From assembly GCF_018069755.1 (NCBI RefSeq), contig NZ_JAGQDE010000011.1, forward strand, positions 1 to 64,000: a stretch of DNA of 64,000 bases, written 5' to 3'. This stretch comes from Ideonella aquatica (GTDB lineage Bacteria > Pseudomonadota > Gammaproteobacteria > Burkholderiales > Burkholderiaceae_C). Numbering within the stretch: the stretch's first letter is position 1; each line of letters starts with the position of its first letter. Under the pieces are notes generated by a model. That model did no database searches. It was not told where the DNA came from and saw only the letters and a program-made list of their open reading frames with translations. The position numbers and the translations under genes are program-made. Positions 27,024 to 36,584 of the stretch are shown here, in pieces.

Positions 27024-28382
27024 TTACCTTGCTTCGTAGAGCCTTCTTAGTGCGGCAGAAAGCCGAATCCAAATTTCCTCAAAATCAGATCGACGAGCAA
27101 TGAGAAAATAGCTGGGCCTAGTTGCTGTAGCTAGAGTTAAGTAGCTTATTGCACAAACAAATGCAGCCAAGTAGCCAAACACAACTCCCAGAGATGCGTT
27201 CTTTACGGTTCCAGCCCCTGGCAAAATGTAATTTAGGCAGATCGCAACAATAAATCCCACACCATAAATCACCAAGCCAAATCGCCTGTCGCCAGTCCCC
27301 GAGAATCCAGCATATATTATCTTAGTCACCACTATTAGGGGAGATCCGATTGATAGGACAACAAAGGCAGTGAGCATATCTGCGCTAGCGCGCCCGAAGA
27401 GCAAGTGACAGACCATCTCAGCCAAAAGCGCAAAAATAACTGCAGGGACTGTGAGTAAGGCAAGCAGTAAACGAGAGATCTTAGCTATGCGCGCAACTGC
27501 GTCCCCAGGACTCTTAGCTCTCGTTGAGTCTGAGAACAACACTAAGCCAATCGCTGCGGCTACTTCGAATAGGATCTGATTTGCTTGTAGCGCCGCGAAG
27601 AAGTTGCCGGCCGCCTCCGAGCCCTTCGCCTGTTGCACACTCCACACGCCAACTCTGTCGATCGATGTAACCAAGAGGACAGCAAGCGCGAAGGTAACGC
27701 CACTTTCGATCAGAATACGGGCGTCACTTGCCGATTTCGTCAACGTGGAATCTTTGGCGTCATTGCCGCTTGGGTCCAGAACCTCTTGGCTAGGTGTATC
27801 GAACCTTCGGCTCAATCGTATTATAAAGAAGGCAACCGAGGTTGCCACCAAAAACGACTGCAGCAGAATCAAAGATGTTACCGAGAGTCCCCCACCAGCA
27901 CTTGGAAACATCCATGCAACGAGTAAGCAAGCCGCAAAGAGCGCCCTTGGTAACGACTCAATTAAATTAAACGAACTGAAATCATTTAGGCCCAACATCG
28001 CGCCCTGCAACCAACCTACCAGTGTTAGCGTAATTACCCACACAGTACCTGATACGAATATGTCTATTGGGACGTTAGCCTTGTATAGCAAATGGTAGGT
28101 GGAACCAAGAACCACAATCAGTAGTAACGGGCTGGAGAGCATACTCGCACGGTAGTACTGCCCCAGCTCAATTGACCCAGAACCAAGAAGCTGCGCTCCA
28201 GACTGGCGTACGCCAAGATGCCCAATCGCAGAGATAATTGCACCAGCACTGACAACTAACCCGAAGAGTCCAAAATCACTCGCATCGAGAATTCTCGATA
28301 TCAGAATTATAGAAATTAGGTTTGCACCCTTCAGGACAAACCTTCCTGATATGGTTAATATTAAATTCTGGGCGAATCTCAA
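27024..28382 (-). CDS. wzx: Wzx-type oligosaccharide-lipid flippase
   Basis: 452 residues with about 12-14 membrane helices and the polysaccharide-biosynthesis-protein opening SGRFVLKGANLISIILISRI and LDASDFGLFGLVVSAGAIIS. The family moves undecaprenyl-linked repeat units across the inner membrane. The only suitable start is TTG 28382, which overlaps the murB stop by two bases, so translation is probably coupled. It lies 8 bases before the GT2 gene. Base composition is AT-richer than genes outside the block, as usual for acquired Wzx/Wzy cassettes. Confidence 0.86.
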   Translation of the reverse strand: MRFAQNLILTISGRFVLKGANLISIILISRILDASDFGLFGLVVSAGAIISAIGHLGVRQSGAQLLGSGSIELGQYYRASMLSSPLLLIVVLGSTYHLLYKANVPIDIFVSGTVWVITLTLVGWLQGAMLGLNDFSSFNLIESLPRALFAACLLVAWMFPSAGGGLSVTSLILLQSFLVATSVAFFIIRLSRRFDTPSQEVLDPSGNDAKDSTLTKSASDARILIESGVTFALAVLLVTSIDRVGVWSVQQAKGSEAAGNFFAALQANQILFEVAAAIGLVLFSDSTRAKSPGDAVARIAKISRLLLALLTVPAVIFALLAEMVCHLLFGRASADMLTAFVVLSIGSPLIVVTKIIYAGFSGTGDRRFGLVIYGVGFIVAICLNYILPGAGTVKNASLGVVFGYLAAFVCAISYLTLATATRPSYFLIARRSDFEEIWIRLSAALRRLYEAR

Positions 28383-29338
28383 TTCAGAACCTTGTGAGCC
28401 GGCGAAAAAATCCCATTCTCATCGACATACCTAACCTCAGCCGCCAACAGGTGACCAGTTTCCTCGTAGACACGCGTGCGGATAATGTGTATCAGGCTCA
28501 ATATGTCTGCAGAAAGCGCACCGCCGCAGTTAACTATGAAATTTGCATGCCTTTCAGAGACCTGCGCTCCTCCGACTCGATATCCTTTGAATCCCAACTC
28601 TTCAATTATCTTTCCAGGTGGGCCCACGCGCTCATACAGTGTTGGATCGCTAACGAATGTAGAACCGCAATTCGGCTGCTGCAGCGGAAACTTAAGTCGC
28701 CTCGACCTCAGAATGCTTAGCATCTCCTTCCTTGCGACCGACCGCCCAACATGGTCGTTTAGTTGCAAGGTTGCTGAAGCGATGAACTCTCCGTTGGATT
28801 GAAAGCCCGACCATCTGTGCGCAAAGCCAATTTCCCCAGGCTGCTTCTCCAGGCATTTGCCCTCTTTGTCAACTGAAGTTATGGCGGCAAGTGAACTTGA
28901 GATTGATTGTCGGCATGAGCCTCCATTCATGTAGATCAACCCGCCCAAGGTTCCTGGTATTCCGACAATATGCGCCAGATCCCGATAACCGAGGCTCATG
29001 GAGATCCTCGCAAGCCTTTGAGCGCTTACGCCCGACTCGGCGCAAATGGTATCGCGAGTTACGCGGGTTGACGCGAACCATGGCCCAATCTGAATGCACG
29101 GGCATCGCAGCCCCCTGTCCGAAAACAGAAGGTTGCTAGTGCTGCCAATGACAATTGGTGTAGTTCCTGCCCGCCGGAAATAAGCCTGGACATCCAAATA
29201 GCTAGCTATCGACTTGGGGCGTATGATAACGTCAGCGACTCCTCCAGTTCTCCATTGACTTATATCCGAGAGACGTACATTTGTATGAAGTATTTCTGGG
29301 AATCTGTTAACAAGACCCCCGATGAGCTCCTCATCCAT
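28379..29338 (-). CDS. murB: MurB-type UDP-N-acetylenolpyruvoylglucosamine reductase within the polysaccharide locus
   Basis: 319 residues, the size of a compact (type II) MurB. FAD-binding landmarks are PIVIGSTSNLLFSDRGL near 75 and AHIVGIPGTLGGLIYMNGG near 120. The active-site Ser is in NCGSTFVSDP and the C-terminal glutamate in AAEVRYVDENG. The enzyme reduces UDP-GlcNAc-enolpyruvate to UDP-N-acetylmuramate with NADPH. ATG 29338 is chosen because GGAG lies 6 bases upstream. It follows a MurA homologue by 38 bases, so the pair would make UDP-MurNAc. The essential cell-wall copy is expected elsewhere. I infer that this copy serves a muramic-acid-containing surface glycan. Confidence 0.85.
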   Translation of the reverse strand: MDEELIGGLVNRFPEILHTNVRLSDISQWRTGGVADVIIRPKSIASYLDVQAYFRRAGTTPIVIGSTSNLLFSDRGLRCPCIQIGPWFASTRVTRDTICAESGVSAQRLARISMSLGYRDLAHIVGIPGTLGGLIYMNGGSCRQSISSSLAAITSVDKEGKCLEKQPGEIGFAHRWSGFQSNGEFIASATLQLNDHVGRSVARKEMLSILRSRRLKFPLQQPNCGSTFVSDPTLYERVGPPGKIIEELGFKGYRVGGAQVSERHANFIVNCGGALSADILSLIHIIRTRVYEETGHLLAAEVRYVDENGIFSPAHKVLN

Positions 29339-29376
29339 TATCAACTCCGTTGAGCTGTAGTATCGTACGTATTTTC

Positions 29377-30648
29377 TTAATTCTGGATTGTTACCTGACC
29401 GCCAAGCGCCTGCATTTTTTCGACGATGTTCATATATCCCCTAGATATTTGCCAGGCGTCAGAGATCTCGGTCTCTCCGGACGCACCCAAGCCGCAGAGC
29501 ATCAGCGCGGCGCCGGCTCGTAGATCTAGCGCTCGCACTTGCGCCCCTCTTAAGCCCCCCCCCTGCCCGAATATCTTCAGCATGTCGCCCTCAACTGCAG
29601 TGCGAAGACCCATTTTGGAGAGTTCTTCGGCATAGCCATATCTTCCTGGAAATCGTAGATCTGTTATCCTTGATTCTCCATTGGCGAAGGCGCCCCACGA
29701 TGCCAATACAGGCTGCACATCAGAGTTTATGCCCGGATGTGGCCCGGTGCTAATTTCGATGGGATAACACTTACCGCCGCGAATGATAAGAGAGTCCTCT
29801 CCAGCATAGAATCGTGCTCCCGCAGCTCTCAAATGTGCCATTACCACTTCTAAGTCACCGAAGGGGAAACCCATAATTTCGATGTCTCCCTTGGTAATCG
29901 CAGCGGCCGCTACCCAGGTTATCGCCTCCATATTGTCGTTTATTACAGTGTGCTCGGCGCCATCCAGTTCCGAGACGCCGTGAATTTCTATTTGTTCCTG
30001 ACCATGAACAAAGATCTTTGCTCCCATCTTTCGGATCATCGCAATAAGGTCAAGGATCTCTGGCCGCACATGTGGATTCCAAATTCGAGTGACGCCTTTC
30101 GCCAGAGCCCCCATTAGTATTGCGTTCTCCGTTGCGCCTGTAGATCTCAGCGATAAATGTATATCAGCACCCGTGAGTCCCGACGGAGCCTCCGCGCAAA
30201 GATAGTCTCCTTCCTCCCAGACTCTCGCCCCCAACCGCTCCATCACCATTACATGGAGGTCATATTTTCTTTCCCCAAGTTTGCAGCCCCCAGGCAGGGG
30301 AACTGAGCCTACATGATGGCGCGCTAGAAGACCGCCTAGAATGAGCAAAGTGTTTCTGATTGAACGTTTGCTCCATTCAAGGCGCGTAGGCGGCGCTTGA
30401 CCCCTATCAATCGCTGAGATCTCTATTGAATCCTCATTCGTTACAACACACGATTTACCGAGGAGCTCCAGCATCTCAACGTGCAGTTCTGCGTCCAGTA
30501 GTCTCGCTGGATAGTTCTTCAGTCGAACTGTTCTTTTGGTCAATAGACTTGCCGCCAGTAGTCTAAGGGCCGAGTTTTTTGCCCCACTCAACGATACGAT
30601 GCCTTCAAGTCTTGAAGGCTTAACCAAAATTCTCTGAAGTTCAGACAT
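29377..30648 (-). CDS. murA: MurA-type UDP-N-acetylglucosamine 1-carboxyvinyltransferase within the polysaccharide locus
   Basis: 423 residues, the normal MurA length. The catalytic residues of the EPSP-synthase superfamily are kept: Lys24-Asn25 in SGAKNSAL, catalytic Cys122 in LPGGCKLGERKYDLH, and the general-base-type Asp in HPGINSDVQPVL. MurA moves enolpyruvate from PEP to UDP-GlcNAc. A good AAGGA ribosome-binding site precedes ATG 30648. The gene is flanked by murB and an acetyltransferase gene, deep within a Wzx/Wzy cassette of lower GC content. It is therefore probably an acquired second copy for polymer synthesis rather than the housekeeping enzyme. Confidence 0.9.
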   Translation of the reverse strand: MSELQRILVKPSRLEGIVSLSGAKNSALRLLAASLLTKRTVRLKNYPARLLDAELHVEMLELLGKSCVVTNEDSIEISAIDRGQAPPTRLEWSKRSIRNTLLILGGLLARHHVGSVPLPGGCKLGERKYDLHVMVMERLGARVWEEGDYLCAEAPSGLTGADIHLSLRSTGATENAILMGALAKGVTRIWNPHVRPEILDLIAMIRKMGAKIFVHGQEQIEIHGVSELDGAEHTVINDNMEAITWVAAAAITKGDIEIMGFPFGDLEVVMAHLRAAGARFYAGEDSLIIRGGKCYPIEISTGPHPGINSDVQPVLASWGAFANGESRITDLRFPGRYGYAEELSKMGLRTAVEGDMLKIFGQGGGLRGAQVRALDLRAGAALMLCGLGASGETEISDAWQISRGYMNIVEKMQALGGQVTIQN

Positions 30649-30650
30649 AA

Positions 30651-31130
30651 TTAGTCCTTGTTAGTGAGAATACAGCGTGCCGGCGCACCTACTGCCACAG
30701 AATATTCGGTGATATCTGTTAGCACAACAGCGTTAGCACCAATTGTGACGCCATCTCCGATATTAACCCTTCCGACAACGATGGCGCCAGCGAAGATGGT
30801 TACATTACTTCCTATGACGGGATAATTGCCCTCGGCGTAGTCACCTAATCGGGCCCCGCCAAGGGTAACACCCTGATAAATGGTGACGCCTTGGCCGAGG
30901 ACTACACCGTCGCCAATTACTATTGCTACAGGGTGAGGAAACTTGGTCCCTTTGGGGATCACCGCGTTCTCCGATATGAAGACACCCAGCTTCCTTTGCA
31001 TTCGTAGCACCAGAAGTCTGCTTAGCTTGACCATTCCTCTAGTTTTAGCCCACCTAGGCAAAGAGAGGTAGTTCTCCAGAACTGACCCAGATCCTCCAAG
31101 CATGTGTCCTGCGATTCTTCTTATCAGCAT
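30651..31130 (-). CDS. Serine-acetyltransferase-like hexapeptide O-acetyltransferase
   Basis: 159 residues from ATG 31130; a TTG at 31139 is also possible and neither has a strong ribosome-binding site. Left-handed beta-helix hexapeptide repeats are clear (VAIVIGDGVVLGQGVTIYQG; NYPVIGSNVTIFAGAIVVGR; VNIGDGVTIGANAVVLTDI). The arrangement resembles CysE-type LbH_SAT proteins but lacks most of the CysE N-terminal helical domain, so an acetyl-CoA-dependent sugar O-acetyltransferase is more likely than cysteine synthesis. First gene of the minus-strand serotype block, two bases before murA. Confidence 0.8.
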   Translation of the reverse strand: MLIRRIAGHMLGGSGSVLENYLSLPRWAKTRGMVKLSRLLVLRMQRKLGVFISENAVIPKGTKFPHPVAIVIGDGVVLGQGVTIYQGVTLGGARLGDYAEGNYPVIGSNVTIFAGAIVVGRVNIGDGVTIGANAVVLTDITEYSVAVGAPARCILTNKD

Positions 31131-32394
31131 AAGTCGCAACGAATTTTCTGTATTGTGGTTAGAAAGATTAGAGATTCGCAGTTAAATCGCGGGCCCGACG
31201 ACTCCACACCATCTTTATATTAGGACTTCTTTTGCAGGCTTTGTGGAATTCTGGCGATGAAGATCCCTTGCGACAATTAGGCCCAGTTCAGCGTCACAAC
31301 CGACGCCAGACTCGTCATGCATAAACAAGTTCTTTGCATTTATCTGAGTTTTTTAATCATGGGTGCTGATGCCCACCTCGCATCAGTGCTAAATAGACCA
31401 GAAGCATCACGATGTCGTCTCTGGATTCAGCTTAACTGATTTCTTATTCGCATAGTTGAATGAAGAAGTGCGCTATGTGACAGGACGCTGGTCGTAAGGG
31501 GTGAACGTAAATTTGACCGTTCAATCTCTTTACTTCCAAGGGTCGGCAGTTATCCCTTTTCTATCTAGATTCAACCTACGCATGCGGTTATGTAATTTCA
31601 GCCTGGAAAACCACAGTTAAAGCTTGCTCAACTGCTCATTATAGGTTCGCCACTTGGATTAAGAACGAAGGCGCCTTTGGCAGGCTCGTACCCCGGTTGC
31701 GTTCTGTTTGAGGACACTTCCATAGGTTATTGAATTTTCCATCAGGCACACGTCCAAGTGCATGGGACTGCAATTGAACTGCGCTAAGCACCGAGGTGCG
31801 CCACGTACGATCGCGTTTCTACCTGCGCTACCATGAGTATTCCTGGGCAGCGACTTGTTACTGCTGAGGGCGACGATTCATTCTGCTTACACCGTTACCA
31901 TCACACGTCCGAACTAAGACTGCATGGGCCTTGCCTCTTGGCTTCAGTCACCGCTCGTGTGATGCAAGTCCAGAAATAGGAAAGATTCCTCGCAATGGCC
32001 TCAAAACCGTCCAGTCGCGTTACCGCAAGCACCGGTTCGAGAAATTTTTTGAAACAGTGTTATGTACTGTCCATCTTGCGCTACGAAACCAGTGTCGATA
32101 GTTAATTTGAGGGCCGTGCACATTGCTAAGCAATTCGAGGCTGGCGCTAGCCCTTTAGTTAGCTTGAAGGTGGAGGCTAGCTTTGGGGCAGTGGTCCGGC
32201 TAGCTCGCGATTAAGGATTCCTTTATCAATTCTTACTCGCCCTGTACATGACAATTAACTCTAATGAAATTTGAAGTTTGAATACTTCGTACCGCTGCGC
32301 TATTTACTACTTCACGTGTACCGAGTACCAATCAGGGCGGCAATCTATCGGACAGTCAGGATGCGCCAATTCTCCCCAGAACAAGGCGACATTA
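31131..32394. other. Long gene-empty stretch upstream of the serotype-type block
   Basis: About 1.26 kb with no frame that looks coded on either strand, in a window that is otherwise almost gap-free. Base composition resembles the AT-richer block rather than the GC-rich core. It should contain the promoter of the minus-strand block. A TAATAT hexamer lies at about 31214-31219 on the minus strand, but I find no good -35 partner. Several GCTAGC-type short palindromes cluster at 32145-32205. It could be a long leader, a decayed gene region or a recombination scar. I see no recognisable RNA gene, and JUMPstart was not found. Confidence 0.5.
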
Positions 32395-34659
32395 TTAGCT
32401 ACGGCCTGGGTCTATCACATCGTCCTTCGCGGCGTAGCCAGCACCTGTGTAGTTGTAACCATAATCTGCTTGATAATAGCTGTGGTACCTTCCTGCTTTA
32501 TTCATGTCCAGCTGGTTGAGCACCACGCCCAGCATCTTGGCGCCTGCACGTTGCAACCGGGTGATGCTCTTGCGCACCATGGGGGTGGGCGTGCTCATGG
32601 CCTTGGCCACCAGGATGGTGCTGGTGGCCAGCGGCGCCAGCACCAATGCCTCAGACACCAGATCAACCGGCGGAGAGTCGATGACCACGATCTCAAATTG
32701 CCCGGTCAGCTGAGCAAGGATGGCCTTGAAGCGCTCAGACAGCAGCAGCTCCAGCGGGTTGGGCGGCAAGTCACCCACGGGCATCACCAGTAGGGTGGAA
32801 TCGGCCACGGTGTGCAGGCATTCGTCCAACGTGGCATCACCAGCCACCAGATTGGCCAGACCCTTCAGGCCGGGCGCCAGGCCCAGGCGGCGGGCCACCT
32901 GGGGGCGGCGCATGTCGGCATCAATCAGCAGGGTGCGGCGGGTTTGGGCGTGGGCAAGGGCCAGGTTGATGGACACAGTGGTCTTGCCCTCACCCGGGAT
33001 GGTGCTGGTCACCAGCAGGCTCTTTTGCGGTTGGTCAATATTGCTGAGCAGCACGCCGGTGCGGGCGGTACGAATGGCTTCGGCATGAGCAGACTGGGGC
33101 TCGTGCAGGAACAGCAGGGCCATGGCCGCCTGGTCATGCGCTTGCAGGCTGGGCAGCACAGTCAGTGTCGGCAGGCGAAGGCGCGCCTCGGCATCATCGC
33201 CACCCTTGATGGTGTTATCCAGCTTATCCATCAACACCGAAACGAGTGATCCAAGCAACATTGTCATCAACGACGCCAGCGCCACCATTTGAAGCTTCTT
33301 GGGGCGTACCGGACTTTGCGGCGCGACGGCGGCATCAACTACACGGCCTATAGCAGCCTGCACCTCGCCGGCCACATCCGTCTCTTTAGCGCGATTGACG
33401 AACATGTTGTACAGGTCGCGGTTGGATTGCACCTCGCGCTCCAGCACGGCCAGCTGGAATTCCTCCTTGTTGACCTCGGCCACGCCGCTGCGGGCGGCGC
33501 CCAGGGCGCGCTCCAGGCTTTGCTCGGTGGCGCGGGCGGCGCTGTATTCACGGGTGACGGCGTCCACCGCGGCCGCCTGTTGCGTGCGCAGGGTGAGCTG
33601 GGCGGTGTCCAGCTCGGCCTGCAGTTGCAGCAGAGCGGGGCTCTTGGCGCCCTGGGTTTCAGACAGCTGGGCCTGGCGTTGCAGCAGGTCATTCACCCGG
33701 GCCTGAGCCTGGATGACGGTGGCGTCGCGGGCCACCCAGGGCACGCCGGAATAGTTGCCCTTGGGGGCGGCCTGCACCTGCTGGTAGGCCGATTCCAGTT
33801 GTAGCCGGCGCGCGCGCGCGTCCACCAGCTGGGCGTTGGTGCCACCTACCTGCTGGCCCGCCAGCGTTTGGGCCGATCCGCCCAGGCTGACAATGCCCTT
33901 GCTTTGGCGGTAGTCCTGCAGGTCTTGCTCGCTCTTGGCCAGCGCGTCACGCAGGGCGCCTAGGCGGTCTTGCAGGAAGCCGCTGGCCTGCTGGCTTACC
34001 TTGAAACGGGCCTCGCGGTCGTTCAGGATGTAGTTGTCGGCCAGGGCATTGGCCAGCCGCGCGGCCAGGGCTGGGTCAGCGCTATCAACGTTCACTTTCA
34101 CCAGTTGGCTCAGGCGCACCGGCTCCACCGTGGTGGCTTCCATCAGCGTTTTGGTGGTGGCGGCCACCAGGGCGGCCTCGTCTTGGCCATCCAGGCGGGT
34201 GATGCCCAGGGCCTGTTTGAGCGTTCCCACCACGCCATCGCTGCCGCGCAGGGGGTCAAACTCGGGGTGCTGCCACAGCTTCAGGACGCGCACGGTGCGC
34301 TCGGCCACCTCGCGGGATTTGAGGATCTCAACCTGCGTTTGGTAATGCTCTTTGACCTGGGCGCCGGCGCTGTAGATGTCTTGAATGGACACCAGCTTGC
34401 CAGGGCCCGATTCAATTTGCACCGTGGCCGTGGCCTGGTAGATGGGCGTCATGGCCAAAGACACGGCGCCGGCCACCACGGCGGCCACGCCGGCCAGGCC
34501 CAGGATGGGCCACTTGCGCTTTTTGATGCTGCGCCAGTGCTCCAGCAGCTCCAGCTTGTGTTCGTCGCTCAGCTGAAAGCCGATGGGCTGGAAGGCGGCG
34601 GGGTCGGCCACGTCAGTGCGGGCGGGGGTGGGCGGCAGGCTGGGCAGATTCATGGACAT
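32395..34659 (-). CDS. wzc: Wzc-type polysaccharide co-polymerase and tyrosine autokinase
   Basis: 754 residues. A Wzz domain with two membrane helices (near residue 60, ILGLAGVAAVVAGAVSLAM, and near 450, LASLMTMLLGSLVSVLM) flanks a long coiled periplasmic region. The cytoplasmic BY-kinase part has Walker A GEGKTT (Lys559), Walker A' LLIDADMRRPQ and Walker B IVVIDSPPVD. A C-terminal tyrosine cluster (YHSYYQADYGYNYTGAGY) holds the autophosphorylation sites. It controls polymer length and export with the EpsE/Wza protein. The CpsB-type phosphatase at 17.2 kb is the likely counter-enzyme. ATG 34659 gives the standard N-terminus; the frame upstream is poor. Its last codons extend to the edge of the AT-richer, gene-empty stretch. 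Confidence 0.92.
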   Translation of the reverse strand: MSMNLPSLPPTPARTDVADPAAFQPIGFQLSDEHKLELLEHWRSIKKRKWPILGLAGVAAVVAGAVSLAMTPIYQATATVQIESGPGKLVSIQDIYSAGAQVKEHYQTQVEILKSREVAERTVRVLKLWQHPEFDPLRGSDGVVGTLKQALGITRLDGQDEAALVAATTKTLMEATTVEPVRLSQLVKVNVDSADPALAARLANALADNYILNDREARFKVSQQASGFLQDRLGALRDALAKSEQDLQDYRQSKGIVSLGGSAQTLAGQQVGGTNAQLVDARARRLQLESAYQQVQAAPKGNYSGVPWVARDATVIQAQARVNDLLQRQAQLSETQGAKSPALLQLQAELDTAQLTLRTQQAAAVDAVTREYSAARATEQSLERALGAARSGVAEVNKEEFQLAVLEREVQSNRDLYNMFVNRAKETDVAGEVQAAIGRVVDAAVAPQSPVRPKKLQMVALASLMTMLLGSLVSVLMDKLDNTIKGGDDAEARLRLPTLTVLPSLQAHDQAAMALLFLHEPQSAHAEAIRTARTGVLLSNIDQPQKSLLVTSTIPGEGKTTVSINLALAHAQTRRTLLIDADMRRPQVARRLGLAPGLKGLANLVAGDATLDECLHTVADSTLLVMPVGDLPPNPLELLLSERFKAILAQLTGQFEIVVIDSPPVDLVSEALVLAPLATSTILVAKAMSTPTPMVRKSITRLQRAGAKMLGVVLNQLDMNKAGRYHSYYQADYGYNYTGAGYAAKDDVIDPGRS

Positions 34660-34930
34660 GACTTCGGATGCGCCGCCCCAGAACTTCAGGGGGCGACACC
34701 TCAGGGCCCGCAGGCAGTGCCTGTGGCCCGAGATGGGGACGAGAACCTGGCCAGGGCGCCCCACCGCCAAAACGTGGGCCACACAGGGCCCACACGGCGT
34801 GGCCAGGGCGCTCCTGACCGCAGATGACGCAGGGAACAGCACCAACGTAGTGCGCCATACCCTCGCAAACCCTGAATGATCGCATGGGCACCGCGCTGGC
34901 GGGGCGGGTACACCGGAGGAACCTGTGGGT

Positions 34931-35056
34931 TCAGGTGGCAGACCGCACGGGTTGGGTGGTGTCTTGCGCGGCCTTGCTGGGTTCGGCCTGCACGCTGACC
35001 AGGCCGATCAGGCCCAGGGCCAGCACGGCCACCAGGGCCAGTTTGGCGTTTCTCAT
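34931..35056 (-). CDS. 41-residue membrane or secreted small protein between ugd and wzc
   Basis: A short frame with ATG at 35056, a GAGGGAAG ribosome-binding sequence about 7 bases upstream and good GC3 codon bias. The product is KLALVAVLALGLIGLVSVQA preceded by MRNA, a typical signal or anchor segment, then a polar tail of about 17 residues (EPSKAAQDTTQPVRSAT). It lies between ugd and wzc on the same strand. It may be a small regulator of the Wzc complex or simply a secreted peptide; I do not recognise a family. Confidence 0.55.
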   Translation of the reverse strand: MRNAKLALVAVLALGLIGLVSVQAEPSKAAQDTTQPVRSAT

Positions 35057-35229
35057 GATGTACTTCCCTCTATTGACTTCGTTGGCTGCCGGCCAAAAGC
35101 CACAGCGTTACCGAAGTTAGCAATTGCCGGGCCAGCCGACCATCACTTGAATGGAGGAGGTTGGGGCCATTCAATCGTCACAGCCGTGACTTAGTTCACG
35201 GCCAGGCGGGCCCGGCTGGACGGCGCGGC

Positions 35230-36399
35230 TCAGTCGCCGCCAAACAGGTCGCGGGTGTAGACCTTGGCCTGCACGTCGTCCAGCTCGGGCACGTGGCGGT
35301 TGGCCACGATCAGGTCGGCCTGGACCTTGAAGGTGGCCAGGTCGCGCTCCACGCGCGAGTTGAAGAAGCTGCTGTCGGGCAGTGCGGGTTCATAGACGAT
35401 GACCTCCACGCCCTTGGCCTTGAGCCGTTTCATGATGCCCTGGATGCTGCTGGCGCGGAAGTTGTCAGAGCCGGCCTTCATGATCAGGCGGTAGATGCCC
35501 ACCACCTTGGGCTGGCGCGCCAGGATGTCTGACGCCACAAAGTCTTTGCGGGTGGTGTTGGACTCGACGATGGCGTGGATCAGGTTTTGCGGCACATCGC
35601 GGTAGTTGGCCAGCAGCTGCTTGGTGTCCTTGGGCAGGCAGTAGCCACCGTAGCCAAAGCTGGGGTTGTTGTAGTGGCTGCCAATGCGCGGGTCCAGGCA
35701 CACGCCGTCGATGATCTGGCGGGTGTCCAGGCCGTGGCTGGCGGCGTAGGTGTCCAGCTCGTTGAAGTAGGCCACGCGCATGGCCAGATAGGTGTTGGCA
35801 AAGAGCTTGATGGCCTCGGCCTCGGTGCTGTGGGTCAGCAGCACAGGAATGTCTTGCTTGATGGCGCCCTGGCGCAGCAGATCAGCAAAGCGCTGGGCGC
35901 GCTCGCTGCGCTCGCCCACCACAATGCGTGAAGGGTGCAGGTTGTCGTACAGGGCCTTGCCCTCGCGCAGAAACTCGGGCGAGAAGATCAGGTTGGGCGT
36001 GCCCAGCTCTTGCGCCAGCTTGGCGGTGTAGCCCACGGGCACGGTGCTTTTGATCACCATCACCGCGTTCGGGTTGATGGCCATCACGTCCTTGACCACG
36101 GCCTCCACGCTGCGGGTGTTGAAGTAGTTGGTCTCGGGGTCGTAGTCGGTGGGGGTGGCAATCACCACAAACTCAGCGTCGGCATAGGCCTGCTGCTTGT
36201 CCAGCGTGAACTGCAGGTTCAGGGGCTGGTGGGCCAGGTAGTGCTCAATCTCGGCATCAGCAATCGGGCTGCGGCGCTGGTTGAGCAGGGCCACCTTGGC
36301 GGGATCAATGTCCAGCGCCACCACGGTGTGGTGCTGGGAGAGCAGCACGGCGTTGGACAGGCCGACGTAGCCGGTGCCGGCAATGGCGATCTTGGTCAT
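35230..36399 (-). CDS. ugd: UDP-glucose 6-dehydrogenase
   Basis: 389 residues, the short UGD type. NAD-binding [20 protein letters not shown] is at the N-terminus, [10 protein letters not shown] near 117 and [20 protein letters not shown] near 141. The catalytic cysteine is in [14 protein letters not shown]. It oxidises UDP-glucose to UDP-glucuronate, the substrate of the 4-epimerase at 21.6 kb. A TTGGCC-N16-GACAAT arrangement about 60 bases upstream on the minus strand could be its sigma70 promoter (weak). Together with the small ORF and wzc it forms a same-strand set leading into the serotype block. Confidence 0.95.
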   Translation of the reverse strand: MTKIAIAGTGYVGLSNAVLLSQHHTVVALDIDPAKVALLNQRRSPIADAEIEHYLAHQPLNLQFTLDKQQAYADAEFVVIATPTDYDPETNYFNTRSVEAVVKDVMAINPNAVMVIKSTVPVGYTAKLAQELGTPNLIFSPEFLREGKALYDNLHPSRIVVGERSERAQRFADLLRQGAIKQDIPVLLTHSTEAEAIKLFANTYLAMRVAYFNELDTYAASHGLDTRQIIDGVCLDPRIGSHYNNPSFGYGGYCLPKDTKQLLANYRDVPQNLIHAIVESNTTRKDFVASDILARQPKVVGIYRLIMKAGSDNFRASSIQGIMKRLKAKGVEVIVYEPALPDSSFFNSRVERDLATFKVQADLIVANRHVPELDDVQAKVYTRDLFGGD

Positions 36400-36584
36400 G
36401 GGCAGGAAATTGGTGAAAGAGATGCGCTAACTGGCCGGGATTGTCGGCTACCTTGCTGACAGGCCAAGCGAGTGGCGTGCCAGGGGTGTGCCAGCGGTGT
36501 GGCGCTGGTGGTAACGCGAGGCTGCGCAGGGCTGGTCGGCCCAGGGCCGTGCACCATGACCCGCCAACAGGCTTGGACAGCGCG

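Noticed and set aside
32271-32519. Plus-strand ORF of 82 residues at the wzc end
   Set aside because: It overlaps the wzc 3' end, has no ribosome-binding site and no protein-like features.
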